Shown here piece after piece: positions 38,945 to 50,352 of a DNA stretch of 64,000 nt. Position 1 is the first letter of the stretch. Every line of letters begins with the position of its first letter. The stretch is from the NCBI RefSeq assembly GCF_000350225.1, contig NW_005178804.1:62001-126000 (forward strand), given 5' to 3'. Source of the stretch: Chondrus crispus. Lineage: Eukaryota; Rhodophyta; Florideophyceae; Gigartinales; Gigartinaceae. The position numbers and the translations under genes are program-made. The notes under the pieces were generated by a model that had not been told where the DNA came from, did not search any database, and saw nothing but the letters and a program-made list of their open reading frames with translations.

Positions 38945-40021
38945 GGACGTCCATTCTGGCAATGGGTAGCCTGGGAGCGCCGCATACGTGCGAGGACCGG
39001 GCTGTTAATCCCATATCAAAACATCGAGGCGGAAACCATCCATCCGAGTGTTCGCCCCCGGCTCTACCTGCGCAGACCCATGCGATTCGGGAAGTATGAG
39101 GTGTCCCGCGGCTGTCATGCCGAGCTCCCCCCTGTAGTTACCTACAAGGCGTCCGCGTTAACGGACCCGCAGAGCGGCTATTGGACAGTGTTCCACTCGG
39201 AGTGGGCTGCGAGGGTGGCTGTTTGGCTCCTTTGGGATGCATACGACAGATACAAACTGTGGTATGTACCGCAGTTCGTCAGGCGTGACATCCGGGCTCT
39301 CCGCTTGGCAGCGGTGCTTGGTGCCCTTTCAAACGAAAAGAAGTTGCACTCCCTTCTCGACCTTATTGACAACATCGATTGGACATCCGCGGAGTACGCG
39401 CACACCTCGCCCGATGGCCAGAACCTGGAGAATCCGGGCGAGCCTGTGCCCGGTGATTTCGTCTGGTTTGACGCATGGGCGAAGGAGCGTGTGCCCCGCC
39501 ATGAGGCGCTAGAGCGACGTCATCGTCGTCCGGGAATGCCAGCGAATCAAATCTGTGGGTACGTTGCTGCTGGAGTGCCTGGCTTGACCGATGTTGGATC
39601 GGCCGCGCGCGATGCCCTCGCGATACCGTCATACCCCACACTGTCCGTTAACCACCCGTCCGGTGGTGTCTCTCCGAATCCTACGCAGATGACCGCGATA
39701 GACATTGCGCGGCGAGGCCGCGAGGTTCGAGCGTGGCTTGTGGAGTGTGGCCTTAATGTAGCCGATTTACCCGCAGACGGCGCGGCCCTGACCTCTTGGG
39801 GGCGTACCCACTTAGCCACGACACGACTGACGGTGTGCCATTGGTGTGAAGAGGGTTTATGCGAGGAGTGTAGGGCCGCGTACAGTGCGCGTCGGATCCA
39901 GCCACTTGGATCTCGTAGTGAGCCTGGGGCTCCGGTCGAGACGACCGGCACCGCGGAGGTGATCATGATGCCCAGTGGTGACGAGGGTAGCCCCTCGAGC
40001 CCGCACACGGCGACGTTTTAA
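38945..40021 (+). CDS. Unrecognised protein, part B, with C-terminal CXXC...CXXC cluster
   Basis: Open from 38945 (after TAG 38942) to the stop at 40021; the first ATG is 39080, giving 313 residues. The sequence before that ATG (GLLIPYQNIEAETIHPSVRP) already reads as protein, so part B is most likely the continuation of part A. Near the C terminus is CHWCEEGLCEEC (about residues 252-263 from ATG 39080), a possible zinc site, followed by a Ser/Pro/Gly-rich tail. No polymerase, protease, integrase or transposase motif is visible. It may be a remnant of a host gene or a gene of an unknown element. It is the only region I cannot assign to a transposon family. Confidence 0.5.
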   Translation, partial: GRPFWQWVAWERRIRARTGLLIPYQNIEAETIHPSVRPRLYLRRPMRFGKYEVSRGCHAELPPVVTYKASALTDPQSGYWTVFHSEWAARVAVWLLWDAYDRYKLWYVPQFVRRDIRALRLAAVLGALSNEKKLHSLLDLIDNIDWTSAEYAHTSPDGQNLENPGEPVPGDFVWFDAWAKERVPRHEALERRHRRPGMPANQICGYVAAGVPGLTDVGSAARDALAIPSYPTLSVNHPSGGVSPNPTQMTAIDIARRGREVRAWLVECGLNVADLPADGAALTSWGRTHLATTRLTVCHWCEEGLCEECRAAYSARRIQPLGSRSEPGAPVETTGTAEVIMMPSGDEGSPSSPHTATF

Positions 40022-41717
40022 GGTACGACGGGTGACTTCTTCTCCTCCTCATAGTTCGACGGGGAACGTGACGCTTAACGTCGTTCCGTCGTAAAGACCT
40101 TGTAGGCCCTTCCCAGTCCGAGCTACTGTAGCGTCCCTCTCGGTGTATCATCTGGTGTCGAGATGTGGGTTCGCGTCACGGAGGTGTTTCGTGACTGGAC
40201 GTACTGTACAGAGTGCCAAATAGTGTGGCTGTTTCCTGCCCTCGTCATCGGTACCTGAACCTGCCTACCTTCACTGTCCCTAGCCCCTGTCTTCCTGGGT
40301 TACCGTCCCTCTTACAACCGCGTGCTGGCGTGTCCACTCCCTGCTTGCCTATGTGTGTGGCGGGACGAGTACGCGACATGCGTCTAGAGGGCGCTCTGGG
40401 AGAGCGGTGGGGTTGGTGGTGACGTTAGCGAACGCCGAGCTGAGAGGCGACGACATTCGCGTGAGATGACGTCAATGGTGTGGAATTCGGGGTGCTGTGT
40501 TCTCCTCGAGCGCGCCCCCCCAAAAATGCCGTGACTGTGATGCGGTCTACTGCTACTGCAGTAGAACACCTGGATGTGGTACTGTAGTACCCGGCGAATA
40601 TTGTGACCTGCTTCAGCGAGTCGGTCTCCCTAGTCGGCACCGGGATGTGGTGTTCCATCTTCCTCCGTACTTCCACTGTCGTCCGTGATCATCGCCATCA
40701 GCGCGGCGTCACTCACCGAACGCGGGGAGGTCGGGAAGTGTCGTCACGAGAGGCGGAACGGGTCTTGGTGCTTAAGGGTACAGCCCAGATAGACGGGAGT
40801 TATCCAGGGAGAAGGGCGGCGACGTTCTCCAGCGTTTCGTGCGCGTCGCCACTTCTCTTCTTCGGCACGTGAGAGCCGTTATCGCATCCGGGCTCCTCCG
40901 TTGTTGCCACCAACCTCTTCCAACTCTATGGGGCCAACACTGTCCTTGCCCTGCGCATCTGGCTGTGCGAGATCGTGGGTGGCATCTCTCCTGGGAGCGA
41001 TACAGTAGCGCATAACGGGAGATGCGGCGCGAGGGGTTTTGGGTGTGCTCGTGGTTGGAGGCGTCGGACTGGTGATGGTGAAGTCATGGGACGGGGGAAG
41101 TTGAGGGTGAAATGTCGTGGTGCGCCTTGTTGCCGTGTACAGTACAGTATCTCATTCGACTGTACTGTACTCCCGAAATCATCATCTGAAAAATCACCCC
41201 AAATTTTGCTCCTGATAATCCGAAAAGTCGACAAAATATTCTCTTGATTTTTCTCAAAAGATCACCAAACTTCGGGTCAGCATTACTGGACAAATCGCCA
41301 AAAATGTTCCCGCAAAATTACCAAAAATTACCGAAATCCGCTGTCTGACCCGGCAGCACAATTACACCAATTGTTGGCGGACTTCTGATTTTTCCCAAGT
41401 CGTTTCAAGCTGGACCTGGTACAGTAGGTGTACAGTACCGTATACGGTATGCTGTACCCTCTGATCACCCTTGTCAGTCTGGGTGCATTTGACGCCTTCT
41501 ACCGAGGCGAGTTCCAGTTATTACAGTAGGTGTACAGTACCGTATACGGTATGCTGTACCCTCTGATCACCCTTGTCAGTCTGGGTGCATTTGACGCCTT
41601 CTACCGAGCCGAGTTCCAGTTATTTTAACTGTACCTCTTCTGCGACTACCGCGAGTCGGTCTTGGGGCTACTCTTGTGAGTTGTATTGGACGCGTGGGAC
41701 TCACATTGCGGCCAAGA
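40022..41717. other. Non-coding stretch between the orphan ORF and G2
   Basis: No supported gene. It contains GTACAGTAC-type palindromes, an AT-rich patch (about 41160-41340) unlike its surroundings, and the tandem duplication at 41421-41624. The G2 3' LTR should lie here but I could not match any segment to a second copy. Confidence 0.5.
41421..41624. repeat. 102-bp tandem duplication with internal palindrome
   Basis: Units 41421-41522 and 41523-41624 differ at one base near the end (CGAGGCG versus CGAGCCG). Each contains a near-perfect 28-nt palindrome centred on CCGTATACGG with arms GTACAG/CTGTAC. Confidence 0.85.
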
Positions 41718-44700
41718 TCAGCCGTCAATCGCCTCACCTATATTAGGTGGTAAGGGTTCCTTCCTTCGTCTGTAGTACCTGACGAGCATATTGCGCGGCA
41801 AATCGCGCGTCGGCTGCCAGGTCTCATCCCTCGGTAAGTACCCATACCACCGAACTCGGTGTATCAGCTCGCCGCTGCTGGTGAGTCCATGATCAACGAT
41901 CTTCTCGACGACGTATTCCCGGGGGTAATACCCGTCTTGTCCCGCTCGGTGGCGAATCTTCGAGATCGTCGATGACGGTTGACTCTGGACTAGCGAACCT
42001 AACCTTGCGGTTGTTCCCCGACTTGTATCGACTGCGTTGCAGCGTAGAGGTTTCGGCTTGTGTAGCCGTAATAATCCCCGATTGGGGTGTCCCTTGCTCA
42101 CGAAAACGAGGACTTCGCCTAAAATGGCGTAGAGTCTCCTCCCCCCGGTCAAGATCGAACGGAGTATAAGAGTGAGACTGCACCGATTTACTTGGTTCGG
42201 TGCTACCCTGCGGCGATTCATGCCGAGTTTGTGACCGTGTTACCGGCCTGCGAGCTCCCTGCTCGAGGTCCGTATCGCTGTGTTTAGCGTCGGAATCATC
42301 AAATATTTGATGACGGTCTTGCTCGGGCTGCCTTCGTCTTCTTGGTAGCTCGACGCGCTGCTATTGGGAGTTGACTCCTGTCCTTCCGGGACACAAGGGT
42401 GTTCCGCGGTTGGAGTAAGGGGTCTCCTTACCCAAATACGCGAATTGCTTCGCGGGTTTTCGTCGGTGGCCGACGTAGTTAGTTCAGCTAAACTGCGAGC
42501 GGATGCTGTGTTAGTAGCGCTTATCCGCGAGGATTGCGCCTTAATAAACTGGGGACTACCCGAGTTTATCACCACTTTCGGAGCAAGCGTGACTCTGTCC
42601 CTCGACAATCTTTCTCGAAATCCATCCTCCTTTTGTACGACTACGGTGTCCGGATTTACTTCTGCGACATCGTACGGACCTTCAGCGACCGGTGATAGTT
42701 TGTGTTTTGGTTCCACCTTGGGGTTGGTGTACTCCTTCCGCACGAAGACGCGGTCACCGATTCGGATGTTTGCCGTGTATGGACGTAACCTCTTGTCGAA
42801 ATCTCGCTTATACTTGGCTGGTCGGTTCGCCATTTTCTCCTTGGCGGTTGACATCAGGGCTGCGAGCCATTTCTTCCACTTGATCATGTGGTGTTTGACG
42901 GACACAGTGTCCGAGATCTCCGGTTCTGCTTGGAGTGACAGTGCCGGAGGTCTGCGAGATAGAACTACCTCGAATGGCGCAAGTCCCGTTGACGAGTGGG
43001 ACTGGGTGTTATACGCATACGTTAGTGCGTCGGTGAACAAATGCCAGTTGTTGGGGTGATCTGCGACGTAGTGTCGCAGAGCAGCGAGTATGGTGCGGTT
43101 GAATCTCTCGACTTGACCATTACATTGTGGATGGTAGGTCGTTGTAAAGAGGTTTTTAACCCCCAGTATCCGGCAAACGTCTTGAAAGAAGCGTGCCGTG
43201 AATTGACTCCCGTTGTCGGAGAGTAGGTACGCCGGGGGTCTGTAGACGAGAACCCAGAGGCGTACGAATTCGCGTGCTATTGACGCAGCGGTGATCGTTC
43301 GAAGGGGCACCGTACGAACTAGCTTCGAGAAGCGGTCCGTTATTACAAGTAGGAACTTGTGTCCACGAGCTGTCCTGATCAGCTCGCCCAGTATATCGAT
43401 ACTGACGCACTCCAACGGCGATTTAGCTGGGAATAAATGCATTCGCTTCACATTCTTGCTCAGGGTAACCCTGTTCTTCGCACACGTGGTGCAGTTCTTA
43501 ACTATTCCGTATGCCTCAATCGCCATGGAGGGCCAATAGAAATCCCGCCGAAGCAAGTGATATAGCTTCCTGCCTCCAGGATGTCCCGACAACTTCGCAT
43601 AATGGTGAATGTGCAAGATCCGTGGTCGTAGTTCTTCCGGCACCACGATTTGTGGAAACGATTCCACTGTGCGGGTCAGATACCCGTTGCTGTCATCAGC
43701 AAACGGGACCGCCTCCCCTCGGTCAAGCTTCGCGCATATGACTTTGTTGTAATTCTACGACCACATGCTGATATGCATGACACACAACGACAGGTATGAC
43801 ACGTGTAAAATTGAAAACACTCCGCGTGACGAGCTGAGCAAGTTTAATTTTCAACGTGTACACGTGTGCGTTCTGTCCACGGTTGCACTCTACAGTACTG
43901 CAGGAGCAAGTTTAGTTTTCAACGTGTACACGTGTGAAATATGTACACGGTTGCGGTGTACAGTACAATTTGAGCATATTTCATTTTCTCCGCCCGACAC
44001 GTGTATGACCTGGACACATGTCTTCATTACACTGTCGGACGCGTACAGTACACCTGCAGTCTTACAGACAAAGTATAGAACCTTGGTGGCGGGTGCCTGG
44101 CACGTGCCAAAGGTTTACAGCGTCCATGGAGTGCAGCACGGGTACAGCAGGACACAAAGATACCGTTGCGCGAGTTTTGAATTCGTAATGCAAAATGTGC
44201 ACTGTTGTAATTGACAGTGGACAGGACCTCACGAGAGATTCAGATTCATAAGGCAACGTGTGCGCTGTAAACAGTCCTTGCAGGATTGATTTGAATTCGT
44301 AAGGCAACGTGTGAGCTGTAAACGTGCCTTACGAATTTGTGCCACGCTGGATTTGGAATAGTAAGGGAATTTGTGCTTAGCTGTGCTTTGTTGTACTGCC
44401 TTACTAATTTGTCCGTCATGACAGTGCTAATTCGTAAGGCGGTTTTCTGTTCTGTTTGTTGGGCCATCGCCAGTTTGGCTGAGTAGCAAGACGGGCACAT
44501 GTGTTAGAGCCAATACATTTGTAGTATGTGTGTCGTAGTGTTTGGTAGTAGAGTTCTAGAAGATTGCAGAAGTGTATAAGTAGCGCCAGAAGTTGGCGAC
44601 TCGAAGTAAATCGGTACCCAATCCTTCAACTTCACCTCATCAACCGTCCTTCGATTTCCCTTTGCCCCGCTGACCTTCCAGTAGACTTGACAGAACTTGT

Positions 44701-47274
44701 CACGATCTTGCGCGCGAACCAGTTCGTCTGTTGTGATCGGGACGAGGAGTTCGCTGTCATCCCGCTCGCTTTGCAAGAGGGCGGCGTCGTACTCTGCGAA
44801 ATCATGCGATATGAAATCCGGTTCTTCTGGTTCTTCTGCGAGGAAACACGGAATCTCGTCGTCGATATCTGACGTGGTCTCGCCGCTTGTCTGAAGTCGT
44901 GACAGGGCGTCAGCCTGGGTGTTGCAGATACCCTTTTTGTATCGCACCTCAAAGTCGAACTCACTGAGGCGTAACCTCCAGCGTGTGAGTCGGCCTGATG
45001 GCTCCGTAAGCGTTAGCAGCCACCGGAGTGAGGCTTGATCGCTGAACACAGTAAAGCGTTCTGACATCAGGTATGGCCTGAGTGTAGTTAGCGCCCAGAC
45101 GACAGCGAGGCATTCTTTCTCAGGCGTTGAGTAGTTTTTTTCGGAGTCCTTCAAAGACCTTGGCCAAAAGCCGATCGGACGTCGTTCGCCTTCCTTCGCG
45201 GTTTGGAAAAGGCCACATCCGACCTGATAGTAGCTTGCATCTGTGTCGATGGTGTACGGTAGTTCGGCCTTACGTAACGCCAGGACGGGTGGCGACGTGA
45301 TCGCTTGGATAAGCGTACGGAAGGCTTGGTCTTCTTTCTCTCCGAGTGGCTCGAGTTTGACTGGCTGGTCTTTTCGTAGTAATGCGTTCAACGGCGCCGC
45401 TATATGCGAATAGCGCGGAACGAAGCGGCGGTAAACATTGCACAAACCGAGAAACGCGCGTAACTCCGATTGAGGACGCGGGTGTTTCGCCATCGTTAGG
45501 GCGCGCGTCGATGTCTCGTCGACTTCCAAGGTACCCGGACGTATCACATGTCCGAGGTACTTCACTGTATCGGTGAACCAATCACATTTCGCTAGTTTGA
45601 GCGTAATTCCCGCTCTCATCAGCGTGTCCAGAATAGCTTCCACCGCCGTGAAGTGCGACTCGAAATCGTTCGAGAAGACGATTACATCGTCCAGGTAGAC
45701 AAGACAACTCCTCCACTTGAACGGAGAGAGGAGAATGTCCAACGTCCTCTGGAATGTTGCAGGCGCATTACTTAGCCCGAAGGGCACACGTCGGAACCGA
45801 TAGAGTCCCGAATGCGTCACGAACGCGGTCTTGTCCCGGTCCTGCTTCCGTACGGGTATTTGCCAATAACCCGAGTTACAATCCAGTGTTGTGAACACTG
45901 TGGCATCTCCGAGTGAGTCTATGCACTCGTCTATCCGTGGCAAGGGATAGGAGTCCCGTATTGATGCTGCGTTCACCCTGCGGTAATCAACGCAGAATCT
46001 CAGACTTCCGTCCAGTTTGGGCACCAACAAGACTGGTGAAGCCCAGGCTGATTGAGCCGGCTCGATAACGCCTTGCTTGAGCATGCGCTCAACCTCTTCG
46101 CTGTCGGCCTGCCGTTGCCTGGGTCCAGCCCGGCATGGCCGCTGTGCGATCGGCTTCGTGCTGGGTTGCAACTCGATGGAATGCTCGGTTGTCGAGATCT
46201 CACCGAGTGAACCATCCCACATCGCAGAATGCCTGCGTAACATTTCACGCAGTTTGGCGCGGTGTTTCGCCTCTACGTGCGTCAGGTCAAGGTCGTCGAC
46301 GGTATTTTTCTTCTCCGAGTCGGCGGCCTTGCTTGGAATCTCCTAGCGAGCAGAGTCTTCTGTCTCCACCGAAGTGGAGTTTTTCGACGAATTTTCTTCG
46401 CATGCCATGAAGCATTCGCCAATGTTGGCGTGATCTTCTCGTACTGTAGGCGTTTTCTTCACCCCCAGAAGGTCAGCGAGCATGATCCTCGTAGGATCCA
46501 CTGCTGTTGGGTGAGGTAACAAAGTTCCAATGACTTGATTCTTGACGAGAGTCTTCGGACGTTTGTTGAAGTTCGCCACAAGTATGCGAAATGGCAGGCC
46601 TGGAGAGACCTGAACGACACCGTTGGTGGGAGCAACTAAGTGGGTTGCGTACAGCGCGTCACTCGGCTGTACGACCATCATTCCGTGTCGGCGAGAAGTA
46701 GCCGTGACCCACGTTTGTGACTCGGGCGGCAGTTCGATTCTCTGCGCCACGCGTATTTTGGGCGACGTTCGACCCTTGTTGAACCCGTACTCCTGCCCCG
46801 GCAGCAGCGGTGCGAGCTTAGGATTCCGCCTAAGCGGTCGGCGTGTGATCGGTATGTAGTACCGTCATCCATGAGGATGGCCTTCTGACGAGGGAATATC
46901 GCCTCGACGAAGCGGTCACAGAAATCACATTCCAAGATCATGGGTGCGGCAAGCGTGTCACAAATGATGAACAGGAGCTTAACAATCCTGCGACCCAGGC
47001 GTACGACTAACTTGGTCGTCCCTGCCATTTTGATCGGATTGCCGTTTGCATCCGCCACGTTCAGTAGTTGCGTACTGGTTTCGATCTCAGTGTCTGGCGT
47101 CAGCACGCTCTTCTGGATGAAGTTTGGGCCGGTGCCAGTGTCGACAACTCTGAGAATCTTTTGCAGCAGGTCTTGCTGGGGGCCAATATCACAATAAACC
47201 TTGTAATTGCGCTTCTTCATGACGAAGACCTTGTCAGGTACTGTAGTCCTGATTCGGCGCCATGGCCGTCGCAA
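41718..47274 (-). pseudogene. pol: G2 pol (decayed)
   Basis: On the minus strand: protease DTGTGPN near 47150; a frameshift near 46860-46750; an in-frame TAG at 46343-46345 between protease and reverse transcriptase; RT with FCVDYRRVN and YLDD (about 45690); RNase H with IDTDASY (about 45240). Joining the flanks of the solo LTR (43745-44683) restores a continuous frame (DKFCQV then ICAKLDRGE), showing a clean insertion. Integrase follows with HHCC (CTTC), Asp in SIDILGE, Asp in SDNGSQF and Glu in NGQVERFNR. Then TAA at 42240, a frameshift, and a chromodomain (VEKIVDHG...HRVRWYGY...TWQPT) at about 41930-41770. Not functional as it stands. Confidence 0.88.
43745..44683 (+). repeat. F2 solo LTR (939 bp) inside G2 pol
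   Basis: TGTTGTAATTC to CCTTCCAGTA, flanked by GACTT (43740-43744 and 44684-44688). No internal sequence remains, so the element has recombined to a solo LTR. TATAAG at 44575. Confidence 0.92.
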
Positions 47275-47414
47275 AGCCGTCCGATTTTCGATATCGGGGC
47301 TGCGTTTGCCCTCCTTCGTTGCAAGGCGTTTCTGGAGGGGGTGGGAGCGGGACTGTAGCCGAGCCGATCCCTCAAGCGGTGAGGGTCTCGACTCCCTCTG
47401 CGGGGCTCCCCCCG

Positions 47415-49673
47415 TTAGTTTCCCGAGCGATTCGGAGATTTCGCTCGCTGCAGAACGGCCAGGTGTCGCTCATCGGACTTCCTGGTTTCCGCTTGTCTCG
47501 CGCCACCTCGGTGGGGCGCGGTTTCGGGCATTTGTTTCCCGTCGTCAGAGAATTGTGCTCGCGCGCGGTGAAAGCTCGCTGCGGGCACTCTTCCTTGTTC
47601 CTCAGCCGTAAGGGCTGTAAAATTCCTTACTACTTGCCACTGATCCTTCAACGCGAGCTTGCACTCGGGAGAAATGTGGTCATTCCTCACATAGCAAATG
47701 TGGCGGATAATACGGGCCTCCGGGCCCGTTGATGTCGGACGTGAGGGATCATGCGGAATTACCCATCCGCGACGGCTTCGATTGGGAGTTCTGTCAAAGT
47801 TCATTTGTTGGGGCTTGACGATGTTACCGTCCATGGACGTGGCGTGCGACAGCGGCGTGAAGTACATCGCCGGGTCGCTCTCTGTGTCTATCATCGAGGT
47901 TGGCCTGGTAGACGGGAGTTCGCTCGTGTCGTCCGAGATCAGTTCGGCTATACGAGCCGCATTTGTATCACCCAATAGGTGTACATTTTCCAAACCTTCA
48001 TGACGGTGATTAAATCCCAGGACCTCGTCGGAAGTGTCGGAACGGTCGGCATATAATGCCGGTCTTGTACGCTGCTTAGCCAGCGGATGGCTCATTTTTC
48101 TCGGTATTCCGGTCTTCGCCGTCTCCGATCGCTTCGGGGTTTGGACGCCCGCACGCGCGCGGTGCGTCTTACCTTCGGCACTGGCGAATTGTACCAGTTC
48201 GAGGTAGGTAACCCAAGAGTTCCCCTCGCGATATCGGGACACCAAAGACTTGGTGGCGGGGATGAGTCCATCGACGAATATGGTCTTCTTCTCGTCCATT
48301 GAATGGACGTTGCCGCAGCGGATGGCTGCCTTATTCATTCGAGCACTGTACTCCTCTTTCGTTTCGGAAGTTCCTTGACGGATGCTGGTGAGACGTACAG
48401 TAGCCTCGCGGATTGTGTCATGTGTTGCGTATGAACGCAACAGGTAGTGGACGGCTTCGGGCCAGCAAGTCACACCACCTTCATCCGCGGTAGATGAATT
48501 GTTGACAGCGGCGTAATGATCCGCCGCTGTCCCATCGAGAAAATACTCGAGAGCGCAGTAAGCTTGCGCTTCGCTCATTCCTTGAGCGTCGCACTCGTTT
48601 GCATAACGACGTAAGAAGTTGAAAACGAGAATGGGGTCTTGTCCGTCGAAAATATGACGTCTTAAAATTACCATCATGCTTTTGACTTGATGACACAACT
48701 GTCCAAGGTCGCGTGATCTGGACCGACGGTTCAGGCGGTAGTACCTGTAGCCCAATACCTCCTTATATTTGGCGTCGGTTGCCGTCAGCGACTTGAGACG
48801 ATCAAAGCGGTCGCCCTTCGGTCGGAACGTTCCTCCACGATTTGGAGCGTATCGGGATAGATGCCCTGTGTCGTCGTCCTCACTGGACGTCTCGCCTGAA
48901 GAATGGCGGTGTCTTCGATCCAGCGAAGAATCGCTGTCACTGTGATCTCGGCGATCGCGGTGTTTCCTCGAAGTCTTGGAGTGTGAGGCGCGACGATGGT
49001 GGTCACGATCTTCTCGCTCTCCGCGCTGAGCGCGTTCCAAGCGTTGCAAACGAGCGACGAGTTTGGAAATTTTCGAAAATGATCCTTCTTCGAGATCTTC
49101 ATCGAGGTTCCTCTCAACTGGAGGAAGGGGCTCCGAGGCCTCTCTCTGCATCATGGCAGGTCTTGGTTCAGCCAGCGGGGGCCGTTCTCGGATCACCGCG
49201 CATTCCATGAGCGCGTTCAAATCCCTTCGGAGGGTCTGCAAATCTGTGATAACAGTATCTGGCTGACTTGTGCGGACCGCGAAGGTCCGGATCTCCTCGC
49301 GTAGCGAGTCGACTGACGCACGCAAAGTTCGATTAAGCTCTCGGTCACGAGCTTGATCTTCCGCAACATAAATGTTGCGTACTGCCTGAGCACAAATGGG
49401 CTCGTCATCCACTGTATTGGTGGGAATAAATACGGCGGGACCCGGTTGACCGGTCGGGTCCGATGTCGCCGGGGATTCAGGCATTGCCTGTGGTTGTTCC
49501 AGTTGAACAGGTGCCGGAATGTCCTGAGCTGCGTTGGTCGCAGCTGACCCCAAGTCTCTGGATCTTGCGGGGAACGAGGATGCTCGTTTACGGGCGATTT
49601 GGCTGGCGGTTTCGCGTGTGGTCACGCGTCGCTGAGTCCGAGGTGTGTAGTTCGTACCTCGTCGCGTCGCCAT
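47415..49673 (-). CDS. gag: G2 Gag
   Basis: Uninterrupted 752-codon frame from ATG at 49673. N-terminal Thr/Arg-rich stretch; a heptad-like region around residues 110-165 (NRTLRASVDSLREEIRTF); a charged His/Arg/Asp/Ser region (about 215-285); capsid-like core (about 330-520) matching G1 Gag in spaced motifs (DGQDPI, LRSYAT, IRQGTS.TKEEYS). The expected zinc knuckle near residue 690 is degenerate: ICYVRNDHISPEC keeps one Cys, the His and the last Cys, but the first Cys position is Arg. Surprisingly open for an element with a dead pol. Confidence 0.75.
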   Translation of the reverse strand: MATRRGTNYTPRTQRRVTTRETASQIARKRASSFPARSRDLGSAATNAAQDIPAPVQLEQPQAMPESPATSDPTGQPGPAVFIPTNTVDDEPICAQAVRNIYVAEDQARDRELNRTLRASVDSLREEIRTFAVRTSQPDTVITDLQTLRRDLNALMECAVIRERPPLAEPRPAMMQREASEPLPPVERNLDEDLEEGSFSKISKLVARLQRLERAQRGEREDRDHHRRASHSKTSRKHRDRRDHSDSDSSLDRRHRHSSGETSSEDDDTGHLSRYAPNRGGTFRPKGDRFDRLKSLTATDAKYKEVLGYRYYRLNRRSRSRDLGQLCHQVKSMMVILRRHIFDGQDPILVFNFLRRYANECDAQGMSEAQAYCALEYFLDGTAADHYAAVNNSSTADEGGVTCWPEAVHYLLRSYATHDTIREATVRLTSIRQGTSETKEEYSARMNKAAIRCGNVHSMDEKKTIFVDGLIPATKSLVSRYREGNSWVTYLELVQFASAEGKTHRARAGVQTPKRSETAKTGIPRKMSHPLAKQRTRPALYADRSDTSDEVLGFNHRHEGLENVHLLGDTNAARIAELISDDTSELPSTRPTSMIDTESDPAMYFTPLSHATSMDGNIVKPQQMNFDRTPNRSRRGWVIPHDPSRPTSTGPEARIIRHICYVRNDHISPECKLALKDQWQVVRNFTALTAEEQGRVPAASFHRARAQFSDDGKQMPETAPHRGGARQAETRKSDERHLAVLQRAKSPNRSGN

Positions 49674-50352
49674 CCCGTAGGCGTATCTTCTCGTCCAGTC
49701 GGCGGTCTTGGAACTTGAAAGCGTCGCTCGGCGGCGCTCGTACAGTTGTGGGGGTAGTGTCGAAACACTGTAGAGTAGCTTAGAAAGAAAAGGATAGGGA
49801 AAATGAAAAGAGAATCTGGCCTTCTAGGTCGGGAGACCAGATGTAGTGCCACGCCACGCGCACGCCCAAAAAGGGAAAACAAAGAACGCACGCGCAGCAC
49901 ACTAGTGGTAGCGGTAGAGTAGTTCGCCGGGGAACGCTCGTGAGAGGCGGGCCTGGACGGCCTAAAAGGGGTTTGACTGTATAGGATAATGACAACTGAG
50001 GGAGTAACTCTAGTCTTGGCAACTAGAGTAAACCCGAAGGTAGTACTACTAGGAGGGAGTTAGACGTCAAAGCCCAAAGTTCCCCTATACTGTCGGGAGG
50101 TTGGTCCGGGAATGGTAGACTAAGTACTACTGTGACGGCCGGCGGCGGCCGTTACACGTGTGCAACCTGGACTACAGTAACTGGATCACTAGATCCAAAG
50201 GGACAAAACTAGATCCCGTAGGCCCACGCCTAGTGCTTACTGTCTAGTACTGTAAGAGTACCTGGTACAGTACCGCACGGCGGGTTAGCGTAACTAGGTT
50301 ACGTAGTACACGGGTATATACCCGAAAGAGTAGGGTGCCATTGCACTACAAT
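49674..50352. other. Non-coding flank upstream of G2 gag
   Basis: About 680 bp without a gene; probably the G2 leader and whatever remains of its 5' LTR. It has many TAGTACT/GTACTG motifs, one ACACGTGT (50155) and ends in CCATTGCACTAC, which equals the terminal 10 bases of the TIR transposon at 26953. F1 pol starts directly after. Confidence 0.45.

Larger units (their letters stand above)
41718..49673 (-). mobile_element. Degenerate Ty3/gypsy chromovirus (G2), LTRs not identified
   Basis: Minus strand order: gag (49673-47415), protease, reverse transcriptase/RNase H, integrase, chromodomain (41718). Pol has at least two frameshifts and two in-frame stops and is split by an F2 solo LTR. Gag and Pol are only distantly similar to G1. 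I looked for direct repeats in 49674-50352 and 40022-41717 and found none, so the LTRs are lost or too diverged to see by eye. Confidence 0.85.

Noticed and set aside
46343..46345. Programmed readthrough of TAG between G2 protease and RT
   Set aside because: The same pol has two frameshifts and another stop, so decay is the simpler reading.
49674..50352. 5' LTR of G2, paired with sequence near 41100-41700
   Set aside because: I compared both flanks by eye and found only short GTAC-type matches, not a direct repeat.
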